A stretch of DNA of 5,933 nucleotides from an uncultured Slackia sp. Lineage in GTDB: Bacteria; Actinomycetota; Coriobacteriia; Coriobacteriales; Eggerthellaceae. Every line of letters starts with the position of its first letter. Within the stretch, counting starts at the first letter, position 1. Positions 1-5,899 of this stretch are shown piece after piece. Location of the stretch: positions 1 through 5,933 of the forward strand of contig CALBLG010000232.1 of NCBI GenBank assembly GCA_937895975.1, written 5' to 3'. The notes beneath the pieces were generated by a model. It did no database searches and had not been told where the DNA came from. It was given only the letters and a program-made list of their open reading frames with translations. The translations under genes were made by a program, and so were the position numbers.

Positions 1-738
1 TACTACGGAATGTGCGATGGTTTCGAATTGGTCTTCCGGCAAATCGGCGTTCGAACCGCTTACCCCCACGGCGGCAATGGCATCGCCCGAGAAATCGAAG
101 ATGGGCGACGCGATGCAGCGGTGGTTCGCTTCCGATTCCTCGCAATCGACGGCCCAGCCACGGCGGCGCACGCCGTGCAGGTATTTCAGGAATTCCTGCT
201 TGTTCGTGATGGTGTTGGGCGTGTGCGGCTCGAATTTAAACCCATACAGGGTCTCTTTCAACTCGTCGGCCGAAAGGCATGCGAGCAGGCATTTCCCCAT
301 TGAAGAGCAGTGCGCGGGGTAGCGTTTGCCCACGCGCGTGAATAGCTCGTCGGCACGGTTGGTCGCCTCTTTCGAGATGATGGAAACGAACGGCCCGTCG
401 AGCACGCCCAAATACGCGGGCAATTTCAGCTCGTGTTCCAGCGCGGCCAAATGCGGCTTCGCTTCGACTTGCAACTCGAGCGAGTTGATGTGGTAGCTTA
501 GCATGCCGAACAGCTTCGGGCCAATCGCGTAGGTGCCACTCAGCGTTTTCGTTACATAGTCGCGCTCGAGCATGGTTGCCAAAATGCGGTGCACCGTAGA
601 CTTGCTCATGCCGGTTTGTGTTGCGAGCGCCGAAAGTCCCACGGGTTCGCGCGACTGCGCAAGCGCTTCGAGCAAATCGAATGCGCGGTCGAGCACTTGC
701 ACGTTGCCCGTTTTCGGCTTCTCTGGCGAATCTCCCAT
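1..738 (-). CDS. IclR-family transcriptional regulator (C-terminus cut by window edge)
   Basis: A cytoplasmic DNA-binding regulator of the IclR family, whose members usually control catabolic or transport genes in response to a small organic ligand. I translated 246 residues from the ATG at 738-736; the frame stays open to the left edge. Family members usually run about 250-280 residues, so only a short C-terminal piece is missing. Residues 13-62 form the winged helix-turn-helix: an opening helix (VLDRAFDLLEAL), then LSALATQTGMSKSTVHRIL as recognition region. Residues about 75-246 form the GAF-like effector domain, with the typical CSSMGKCLLA stretch near residue 147. Residues 194-215 (GWAVDCEE to CIASPIFD) fit the IclR signature pattern as I remember it. 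The start is supported by GGGGAGGG four bases upstream. The ppk1 terminator separates it from the gene on its right, so its targets probably lie off the left edge. Family is certain; ligand and targets cannot be read. Confidence 0.95.
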   Translation of the reverse strand, partial: MGDSPEKPKTGNVQVLDRAFDLLEALAQSREPVGLSALATQTGMSKSTVHRILATMLERDYVTKTLSGTYAIGPKLFGMLSYHINSLELQVEAKPHLAALEHELKLPAYLGVLDGPFVSIISKEATNRADELFTRVGKRYPAHCSSMGKCLLACLSADELKETLYGFKFEPHTPNTITNKQEFLKYLHGVRRRGWAVDCEESEANHRCIASPIFDFSGDAIAAVGVSGSNADLPEDQFETIAHSVV

Positions 739-800
739 AATTCCCTCCCCGTCAAAGAACCGAGGAATACTATACCGCCGCGCGCTGCGCGTATGGTAAG
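739..800 (-). promoter_or_regulatory. Leader, RBS and possible promoter of the IclR gene
   Basis: On the minus strand GGGGAGGG (750-743) sits four bases before the ATG and is a good Shine-Dalgarno match. Further up, TATAGT (774-769) is a plausible -10 box, but no convincing -35 lies 16-18 bp above it. Next to it is a GC dyad, CGCGC-T-GCGCG (781-791), with a loosely flanking TACC (773-776) and GGTA (795-798). A dyad overlapping the promoter would suit IclR autoregulation, which is common in the family. Alternating CG runs also arise by chance in such GC-rich DNA, so the operator reading is weak. Confidence 0.35.
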
Positions 801-851
801 AAAAACCAGGTAAAGTAAAGAAACTGGGCCTTCGCGAAAGGAAGGCCCAGT
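800..851 (-). terminator. Intrinsic terminator of ppk1
   Basis: The arms GAAGGCCCAGT (841-851) and ACTGGGCCTTC (823-833) form a perfect 11-bp stem with a 7-base loop, 31 bases past the ppk1 stop. On the minus strand the stem is followed by the T-rich run TTCTTTACTTTACC and then TGGTTTTTC. The T-tract is interrupted but the layout is right for Rho-independent termination of ppk1. It isolates the IclR gene from ppk1 transcription. Confidence 0.8.
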
Positions 852-882
852 GCATTATCGAGGGATGCTATGCGTGCAGCCC

Positions 883-3720
883 TTATTTGCCGAACAGGCG
901 GGCGAAGAAGCCCTTCTTCTTCGGCGTCGGTGAGGGCTGCCACTGCGGCTTGTTCGCCTCGATGGCCGCGTCGCTCGCCTTTGTGGCAGTCGCCGTGCTT
1001 TGCGGCTTTGCAGCTGTGGCACTGCCCGCCTCGGACTTCTCGCTCTTGGCGCTGGCCGCTTTCGCTGCGGCGGTTGCGTCTTCGTCGAGCGTCTTGGCGA
1101 TTTTCGTCAGAACTTCTTCGCGTGCCGTTTCGATATCGGCCTCGAGCGTCGCCTTTGCTTCGTTTGCGGGTGTGGGAGCAGCTTCGGGCTTTGCGTGAGC
1201 AGGGGATTTCGCCTTCCTTGCAGAGGCGTCTTCCTTTGTGGCCGCCTCGGCGCTTGGCTTTTCGGCTGCATTGGCCACAGGTTCGGCAGCGTTATCGCCT
1301 GCAGCCTTGGCCTGCTCTTGCGCTTCCTCAGCCGTCACGAAATCTTCCTTGGCGTCTTCTGACATGTCTGCCATGGCGGTTGAAAGCGTGGGCGAGGTCG
1401 CCGGCGTGCCGCTGTTCGCCGCATCGATGAACTTGAATTTCGAGCTTGCGGCGGAAGCCACGTGCTCGGCGGCGATGTAGGCCTCTTTAATAAGATGGTC
1501 TTGTGCGTCGAACGGGCGGCGGCCCTTCGGCACGAAGTGGCACAGCTCGGTGAACGTGCCGTCGCTTTGCAACTCGCGCAGCTTGGCGGTGTCGGACAGC
1601 ATGATGTGGAAGTAGTCGAGCACGCGTCCGCGCAGCGCGGGGTCGTTCACCGGCCAGGCGATTTCGACGCGTTTGTCCAGATTGCGCGTCATAAGGTCGG
1701 CGCTTGACAGGAATACCGTGGCGTCGTCTTCGGTGCCGAACGCGTAGATGCGCGAATGTTCGAGCAGGCGGCCCACCACGCTCACGATGCGAATGTTTTC
1801 GGTTTCGCCGGGAATTCCGGGCACCAAGCACGAGATACCGCGCACCAGCATGGTCACCTTCACGCCCGCGCGGCTTGCCTCGGCAAGCTTCTCGATAATG
1901 TCGCGGTCGGTTACGGCGTTGGTCTTCATGTAAATCTCGGCGGGTTTGCCGGCCTTCGCCTTCGCGATTTCGCCGTCAATCGCCTCGCACATGCGCGGCT
2001 TAATCATAAGCGGCGCCACGCGCAACTCTTTGTAATCGCTCGACGCGCTTTCCAGCTGCATGCTGCGGAAGAAGCGCGCGGCGTCTTGACCGATTACCGG
2101 GTCGGCGGTAATCATGGACAGGTCGGTGTAGAGCTTGGCCGTTTTCTCGTTGTAGTTGCCCGTGCCCAGCTGCGTGATGAACTGCAGCCCGTCTTTGCCG
2201 CGGCGCGTGATGGCGCAAATCTTCGAATGTACCTTGTAGTCGCGGAAGCCGTAGATAATGTTGCATCCGGCCTGCTCGAAGCGCTGCGACCACTCGATGT
2301 TGTTGCTTTCGTCGAAGCGGGCGCGCAACTCGAACAGCGCGGTGACGTCCTTGCCGTTTTCGGCCGCGGTGATAAGCGCCTCGGCCAGGCGCGACTGGCT
2401 GGCCAGGCGGTACAGCGTGATTTTGATGGACACCACATCGGGGTCGACGGCGGCTTCCTGCAAAAGCTTCACGAACGCGTCCATGGTTTCGTACGGGTAG
2501 GACAGCAGCACGTCGTGGCGAAGCACCTGGTCGGTGATGCGTTCCTTGCGTGAAAGCGACGCGGGCCATTGCGGGCTTGCGGGCTCGTCCATCAGCGGTT
2601 CGGCGATTTCCTTCGGCGCTTTGCCCATAAGCGCGAACGCGTAGCCCATGTCAAGCGGCATGCCCACGGTGAACGCCTGCTGCTTTTTCAGGCCCAGCTT
2701 CTCGCGCAGGAATTTGTCGGTGGTATACGACAGCGGGCGCTCGCTTTCCAAGCGCACGGGCGCCAGGCGGCCGCGCTTTTTCAGGATGCGCTTCATGTGG
2801 CTGCGGAAATCCTCGTCGTATTCGTCAGACTCCTCGGCCGTGTCCAGGTCGGCGTTGCGCGTGACCTGGATCACGTTCGCGTGTTTCACCGGGTACATCT
2901 CGAAGATCTTGTCGGCCACCATTTCCAGCGCGTGCTCAAGCAAGATAAACGAGTATTTGCCGTTTTCGCCGGTGAGCTCAATCATGCGCGGGCAGTCGTG
3001 CGGCATGGGAATGATGCCCATCAGCACGTTTTCGGCCGCTTTGGCGCGCGCGGCTTTGCGTTCGGCCTTCGTGGCGGTTTCGGGCAGCACCTCGGCCTCG
3101 GCCTCTTCGTCGAGGCGCACGGCGATGTACAGCGCGCCGTTTTCCAAGTGGGGGAAGGGGTGCAGTGCGTTGATGATTTGCGGAGATACGAGCGGCAGCA
3201 CGTTTTTATCCAGGTACGACATAAGCTCGTCGTGCTGGGCGGGCGTCAGTTCGTCGGGGTAGAGTTGGTGGATGCCGGCGTCATCGAGCAGGTGGCGCAC
3301 CGTGCGGAAATCTTCGGCGGCAAGCGGCGTGAGCTCGCGCACGCGCGCATACACGGCGTCGAGCTGCTCGCGCGGCGTCATGCCGGTTTTCGAGTCGAAC
3401 ACGATGTCTTTGGCGAGCTCGAGGTCGGTAAGGCTGCCGACGCGCACCATAAAGAATTCCTGCAGGTTGCTGCGCCAGATAGAGATGAACTTCAGGCGTT
3501 CGAGCAGCGGCACATTCGGGTCTATGGATTGGTCAAGCACGCGCTTGTTGAACTCAAGCCACGAAAGCTCGCGGTTCTGCATATAGGGCTTGTGCGGCGG
3601 GCGCACCAGCTTTTTGTCGGCCTTTTCGGGCTTGTCACCCTTGGCCTTCTTGGCCTTCTTCGCGCCGTCGTCGGCGGCGTTGGCCTCGGCCTTCGTCTTG
3701 GTTTCGTTTTCCTCGCCCAT
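883..3720 (-). CDS. ppk1: Polyphosphate kinase 1 (PPK1) with long low-complexity tails
   Basis: PPK1 reversibly transfers the gamma-phosphate of ATP to inorganic polyphosphate through a phosphohistidine. The protein is 945 residues against about 690 for E. coli PPK1. The N domain starts near residue 47 (NRELSWLEFNKRVL) and includes SNLQEFFMVRVG (84-95), where N85 matches the adenine-contacting Asn45. The active-site residues are R438 (TLYR), R468 (ARFDE), H498 (KVHSK, phosphorylated His, E. coli H435) and H655 (LLEHSR, E. coli H592). The spacings 30, 30 and 157 equal those I recall for E. coli. TGNYNEKTAKLYTD (520-533) and SSADLMTRNLDKRVE (672-686) are also typical. Extra parts are a Lys-rich N-tail (1-45), a Lys/Ala/Glu-rich head insertion (about 206-232) and a tail (about 757-945) rich in Ala, Lys, Glu, Pro and Ser that ends KKKGFFARLFGK. 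ATG 3720 is chosen because AGGAGG lies five bases upstream. A longer in-frame start at 3972 would place the TATAAT promoter inside the gene. It is divergent from pap, which also acts on polyphosphate. Confidence 0.97.
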   Translation of the reverse strand: MGEENETKTKAEANAADDGAKKAKKAKGDKPEKADKKLVRPPHKPYMQNRELSWLEFNKRVLDQSIDPNVPLLERLKFISIWRSNLQEFFMVRVGSLTDLELAKDIVFDSKTGMTPREQLDAVYARVRELTPLAAEDFRTVRHLLDDAGIHQLYPDELTPAQHDELMSYLDKNVLPLVSPQIINALHPFPHLENGALYIAVRLDEEAEAEVLPETATKAERKAARAKAAENVLMGIIPMPHDCPRMIELTGENGKYSFILLEHALEMVADKIFEMYPVKHANVIQVTRNADLDTAEESDEYDEDFRSHMKRILKKRGRLAPVRLESERPLSYTTDKFLREKLGLKKQQAFTVGMPLDMGYAFALMGKAPKEIAEPLMDEPASPQWPASLSRKERITDQVLRHDVLLSYPYETMDAFVKLLQEAAVDPDVVSIKITLYRLASQSRLAEALITAAENGKDVTALFELRARFDESNNIEWSQRFEQAGCNIIYGFRDYKVHSKICAITRRGKDGLQFITQLGTGNYNEKTAKLYTDLSMITADPVIGQDAARFFRSMQLESASSDYKELRVAPLMIKPRMCEAIDGEIAKAKAGKPAEIYMKTNAVTDRDIIEKLAEASRAGVKVTMLVRGISCLVPGIPGETENIRIVSVVGRLLEHSRIYAFGTEDDATVFLSSADLMTRNLDKRVEIAWPVNDPALRGRVLDYFHIMLSDTAKLRELQSDGTFTELCHFVPKGRRPFDAQDHLIKEAYIAAEHVASAASSKFKFIDAANSGTPATSPTLSTAMADMSEDAKEDFVTAEEAQEQAKAAGDNAAEPVANAAEKPSAEAATKEDASARKAKSPAHAKPEAAPTPANEAKATLEADIETAREEVLTKIAKTLDEDATAAAKAASAKSEKSEAGSATAAKPQSTATATKASDAAIEANKPQWQPSPTPKKKGFFARLFGK

Positions 3721-3725
3721 GACAT

Positions 3726-3731
3726 CCTCCT
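3726..3731 (-). promoter_or_regulatory. Ribosome binding site that fixes the ppk1 start
   Basis: AGGAGG on the minus strand, five bases from the ATG at 3720-3718. This full-consensus site decides for a 945-residue PPK1 over an 84-residue longer reading from 3972. Confidence 0.9.
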
Positions 3732-3776
3732 CAAGCGCCCGGGGAACAAGGGAATGCGCCATCCTGCATGAAATTG

Positions 3777-3788
3777 AGGGGCGCCCCT
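3777..3788. repeat. Perfect 12-bp palindrome in the ppk1 leader
   Basis: AGGGGCGCCCCT equals its own reverse complement. It lies about 25 bp downstream of the -10 box for ppk1, hence near +19 to +30 of the predicted transcript. With no unpaired loop it suits a dimeric protein operator better than an RNA hairpin. A repressor there could block ppk1. No regulator is identified and GC palindromes do occur by chance here. Confidence 0.4.
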
Positions 3789-3813
3789 TGAAAAAACGCA
3801 TTAGATACTTTGC

Positions 3814-3819
3814 ATTATA
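3814..3819 (-). promoter_or_regulatory. Probable -10 box of the ppk1 promoter
   Basis: The minus strand reads GGTATAATG, with a perfect TATAAT at 3819-3814 in the AT-richest part of the intergenic region. The hexamers 16-18 bp above it (around ATTCAT/GAATTC, 3836-3843) match TTGACA poorly, so the promoter may depend on an activator. A start near 3807 would give a leader of about 87 bases. Confidence 0.6.
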
Positions 3820-3859
3820 CCGATAGGGCTTGCTTATGAATTCGGTCAGATCAAAGGCT

Positions 3860-3898
3860 TTGCACCGATTTAGCGAAAGGCGGTTTACGAGGTGCAAG
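3860..3898. repeat. Inverted repeat upstream of the ppk1 promoter
   Basis: TTGCACC (3860-3866) and GGTGCAA (3891-3897) are perfect 7-bp inverted arms 24 bp apart, and one more position can pair as T-G. The repeat lies 41-78 bp upstream of the ppk1 -10 box, where an activator could bind given the poor -35. No regulator is assigned. Confidence 0.3.
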
Positions 3899-4080
3899 CG
3901 GGGCGTTGGCAAGGGCGTTGCGGGCCTTGCGCGCGCATTGCTGGAAACGTAAGCGCCCAGAGCATTCGGCATCTTCTCATGGCACGTGCTTGCCGTCCGC
4001 CGTTAACACTTCGATGAAATGCTTCGCGGGCGCATCGCGGCGCCTGTTGTTGGAGCATAATGAACGCGTACGTATGGCGA

Positions 4081-4088
4081 AAGGGGAG
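4081..4088 (+). promoter_or_regulatory. Ribosome binding site favouring the pap start at 4093
   Basis: AAGGGGAG ends four bases before ATG 4093. A weaker GGAG (4052-4055) precedes an in-frame ATG at 4060. The 4093 start gives MLEQVDLSAKMPKEEY, which matches how related PPK2/PAP proteins begin (MLEK-DLSK-L-KEEY, from memory). The 11 extra residues from 4060 look unrelated to the family. Confidence 0.7.
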
Positions 4089-4092
4089 CCAC

Positions 4093-5751
4093 ATGCTGGA
4101 ACAAGTCGACCTTTCGGCGAAAATGCCGAAAGAAGAATATAAGCCGCTTCACGACGAGCTCATCGCGAAGCTTGTGGTGCTGCAGCAAGAGGCCCGCAAG
4201 AAAGGCGTGGGCGTGGTGGCCCTGTTCGAGGGTTGGAACGGCGCCGGCAAGGGTAGCCGCATAGGCGATTTGGTGTACGAGCTCGATGCTCGCGCGACGC
4301 ACATGCACGTGCTGTCGAATTTCGACGACGAAGCCGCCGCGCGATTCCGTGACATGAACACGGGCGTTACCGGTTTCGAGCCGCTGATGCAGGAGTTCTG
4401 GCAAGCGCTCGGCCCCCGCGGCGACATGACGCTGTTCGAACGCGGCTGGTACACCGCCGCCGCCCGCCGCTTGGTATATACCGATTCGGCCGACCAGCAT
4501 GCTTCGCGCCTCGCCGCATATCGCCAGGCCGTGGGCGAGTTCGAGCGCCAGCTTTCCGCCGACGGCTACGTGGTGTTGAAGTTTTTCGTGCACATTTCCA
4601 AAGACGTGCAGAAGAAGCGCCTGAAAGCTTTGCGCGACAATCCCGATACGGCATGGCGCGTGAGCAAAGAAGAGCTCGCTACCGTCAAAGACTACGACCG
4701 CATTTACGAAGGCTACGACGAGCTGCTGCGCAACACCGATTTCGATTTCGCGCGCTGGACCATGGTGAATGGCGAAGACAAGCGCTCGGCGAACATCACC
4801 ATCGCCAAGGCGCTCGTGCGCGCGCTCGAACGCGCGCTTTCGGCTGGGCCCGATGCCGCCGCCGAGGCTGCCGCTGCCAAAGCCGCCGCCAACAGCGCCG
4901 GAGCACTTGAGCAAACCGACCCGCGCGACCGCACGCCCGAGGAAACCGAGCGCGTGGTGGCCGCCGCTCGCGAGCAGGCCGCCGCCCAGCACGAAGAGGC
5001 GCCGCTGCACTCGCGCTTCACCATCGTGGCCAACCCGCCGTGCTTGGCCGACGTGGACCATTCGCTGGCGCTCACCAAAGAGGAATACCAAGAGGCGCTC
5101 AAGCGCGAACAGAAACGCTTCGCCGAGCTCGAGTTGAAGATGTATTTGGCCCGCGTGCCGCTGATGATTCTGTATGAAGGCGACGACGCGGCCGGAAAGG
5201 GCGGCAACATCAAACGAGTGGCGCAGGCCATCGACCCGCGCGCCTATACCATTTTCCCCAGTCCCGCGCCTACCAAGGTGGAGCTGGCGCACCCGCATTT
5301 GTGGCGCTACTGGACGCGCCTGCCGCGCGCCGGCCATGTGGGCATTTACGATCGCAGCTGGTACGGTCGTGTGCTGGTGGAACGCGTGGAAGGCTTCGCG
5401 AGCCCGGCGGAATGGGGTCGCGCCTACGATGAAATTAACGAATTCGAGCGCGAACTCGAGGCATGGGGCGCGTTGCTGTTGAAGTTCTGGGTGGCTGTAA
5501 GCCCCGAGGAGCAGCTGAACCGCTTTAACGACCGCCAGAACAACCCCGACAAGCAGTGGAAGATCACGCCGGAAGATTGGCGCAACCGCGACAAGCACCC
5601 GCAGTACGCCGCCGCCGTCGACGACATGTTCCGCCTCACCAGCACGCCGTATGCTCCGTGGCGCATTCTGGAATCCACGAACAAGTACTACGCGCGCGTG
5701 AAGGCGCTGAAGATTATCAACGACGAGCTCGAGAAACGCCTGGGGCTGTAG
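4093..5751 (+). CDS. pap: Polyphosphate:AMP phosphotransferase (two-domain class II PPK2)
   Basis: PAP moves phosphate from polyphosphate to AMP, giving ADP. It is a soluble P-loop kinase of 552 residues from the ATG at 4093. Two PPK2 domains are joined. Domain 1 (about 1-250) has the P-loop EGWNGAGKGS (46-55) and LFERGWY (114-120). Domain 2 (about 325-552) has YEGDDAAGKGG (361-371), the Walker-B-like YDRSWYGRVLVERVEGF (419-435), RFNDRQNNPDKQWKIT (477-492) and STPYAPW (517-523), all typical of PAP. Domain 1 lacks both conserved acids seen in domain 2 (N49 for D365, E116 for D420). Domain 2 is therefore the likely catalytic half and domain 1 may be structural, as reported for some two-domain PPK2s. 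The linker (about 251-305) is Ala/Glu-rich and lengthens the protein beyond the roughly 475-500 residues I recall. It is divergent from ppk1. AMP versus ADP preference is assigned by the two-domain form and cannot be proved from sequence. Confidence 0.93.
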   Translation: MLEQVDLSAKMPKEEYKPLHDELIAKLVVLQQEARKKGVGVVALFEGWNGAGKGSRIGDLVYELDARATHMHVLSNFDDEAAARFRDMNTGVTGFEPLMQEFWQALGPRGDMTLFERGWYTAAARRLVYTDSADQHASRLAAYRQAVGEFERQLSADGYVVLKFFVHISKDVQKKRLKALRDNPDTAWRVSKEELATVKDYDRIYEGYDELLRNTDFDFARWTMVNGEDKRSANITIAKALVRALERALSAGPDAAAEAAAAKAAANSAGALEQTDPRDRTPEETERVVAAAREQAAAQHEEAPLHSRFTIVANPPCLADVDHSLALTKEEYQEALKREQKRFAELELKMYLARVPLMILYEGDDAAGKGGNIKRVAQAIDPRAYTIFPSPAPTKVELAHPHLWRYWTRLPRAGHVGIYDRSWYGRVLVERVEGFASPAEWGRAYDEINEFERELEAWGALLLKFWVAVSPEEQLNRFNDRQNNPDKQWKITPEDWRNRDKHPQYAAAVDDMFRLTSTPYAPWRILESTNKYYARVKALKIINDELEKRLGL

Positions 5752-5764
5752 CTATTCGAGCAGA

Positions 5765-5793
5765 TGGGCCATTCCCGGGCTGGGAATGGCCCA
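5765..5793 (+). terminator. Strong hairpin just after pap, possible terminator
   Basis: TGGGCCATTCCC (5765-5776) and GGGAATGGCCCA (5782-5793) form a perfect 12-bp stem with a 5-base loop, 13 bases after the pap stop. The position suits a transcription end. On neither strand does a run of T follow, so it is not a canonical intrinsic terminator. It could instead protect the 3' end of the mRNA or belong to the adjoining dyad-rich element, whose left arm overlaps it by two bases. Confidence 0.5.
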
Positions 5794-5814
5794 AATCCCG
5801 ATTTGTGACTGCGC

Positions 5815-5829
5815 GAAATGTCGCATTTC
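5815..5829. repeat. Hairpin GAAATG-TCG-CATTTC
   Basis: Perfect 6-bp arms with a 3-base loop, four bases inside the left 20-bp arm. It is the first of the nested dyads of the element. Confidence 0.6.
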
Positions 5830-5850
5830 CAGGGAAACTTGCGTTTCCTG
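5830..5850. repeat. Hairpin GGAAAC-TTGC-GTTTCC
   Basis: Perfect 6-bp arms (5833-5838 and 5843-5848) around TTGC. With G5833 bulged it can instead extend to eight pairs using CAG (5830-5832) and CTG (5848-5850). Its right arm is shared with a weaker alternative, CCTGCGG with CCCCAGG (5847-5853 and 5859-5865, one mismatch), so two mutually exclusive folds are possible. Confidence 0.55.
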
Positions 5851-5870
5851 CGGAATAACCCCAGGTCAAA

Positions 5871-5886
5871 TTTCGTGGACACGGAA
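5871..5886. repeat. Dyad around CGTG-GA-CACG
   Basis: CGTG (5874-5877) and CACG (5880-5883) are separated by GA, and the flanks TTT and GAA add two pairs and a wobble. The 2-base centre is too tight for a good RNA loop and fits a DNA site better. Confidence 0.4.
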
Positions 5887-5899
5887 GACGCGCGCTTCC
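5883..5899. repeat. Hairpin GGAAG-ACGCGCG-CTTCC
   Basis: Perfect 5-bp arms with a 7-base GC-alternating loop, the last inner dyad before the right 20-bp arm. It overlaps the preceding CGTG/CACG dyad by four bases. Confidence 0.5.

Larger units (their letters stand above)
3721..4092. other. Divergent intergenic region between ppk1 and pap
   Basis: This 372-bp stretch separates the two divergent genes and should hold both promoters. The ppk1 side has a clear RBS, a 12-bp palindrome and a perfect TATAAT. The pap side shows no convincing sigma-70 promoter. TTAACA (4003-4008) resembles a -35, but no -10 follows at the right distance. A small stem GCAAGG/CCTTGC (3909-3914 with 3925-3930) lies in the middle. 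Short frames here lack a good RBS and look like noise. I do not recognise a Pho box or a riboswitch. Confidence 0.6.

Noticed and set aside
1..322. Plus-strand frames of about 65-101 codons at the left end
   Set aside because: They are mirror frames of the IclR effector domain, which carries the family signature on the minus strand.
2569..3771. A 400-codon plus-strand frame opposite ppk1, and a 265-codon one at 1756-2553
   Set aside because: Both are antisense to conserved PPK1 core sequence and have compositions typical of shadow frames.
3721..3972. An 84-residue N-terminal extension of PPK1 from an ATG at 3972
   Set aside because: It has no family similarity, would include the TATAAT box, and the AGGAGG site clearly serves the ATG at 3720.
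4060..4092. Start of pap at ATG 4060
   Set aside because: It has a weaker GGAG site. The added 11 residues do not resemble PAP N-termini, while the ATG at 4093 gives the expected beginning. It cannot be fully excluded.
4003..5598. A 531-codon open frame on the minus strand opposite pap
   Set aside because: It lies wholly against pap, whose family motifs are unmistakable. Its product is a His/Arg/Val-rich sequence without recognisable domains, as expected for a mirror frame in GC-rich DNA.
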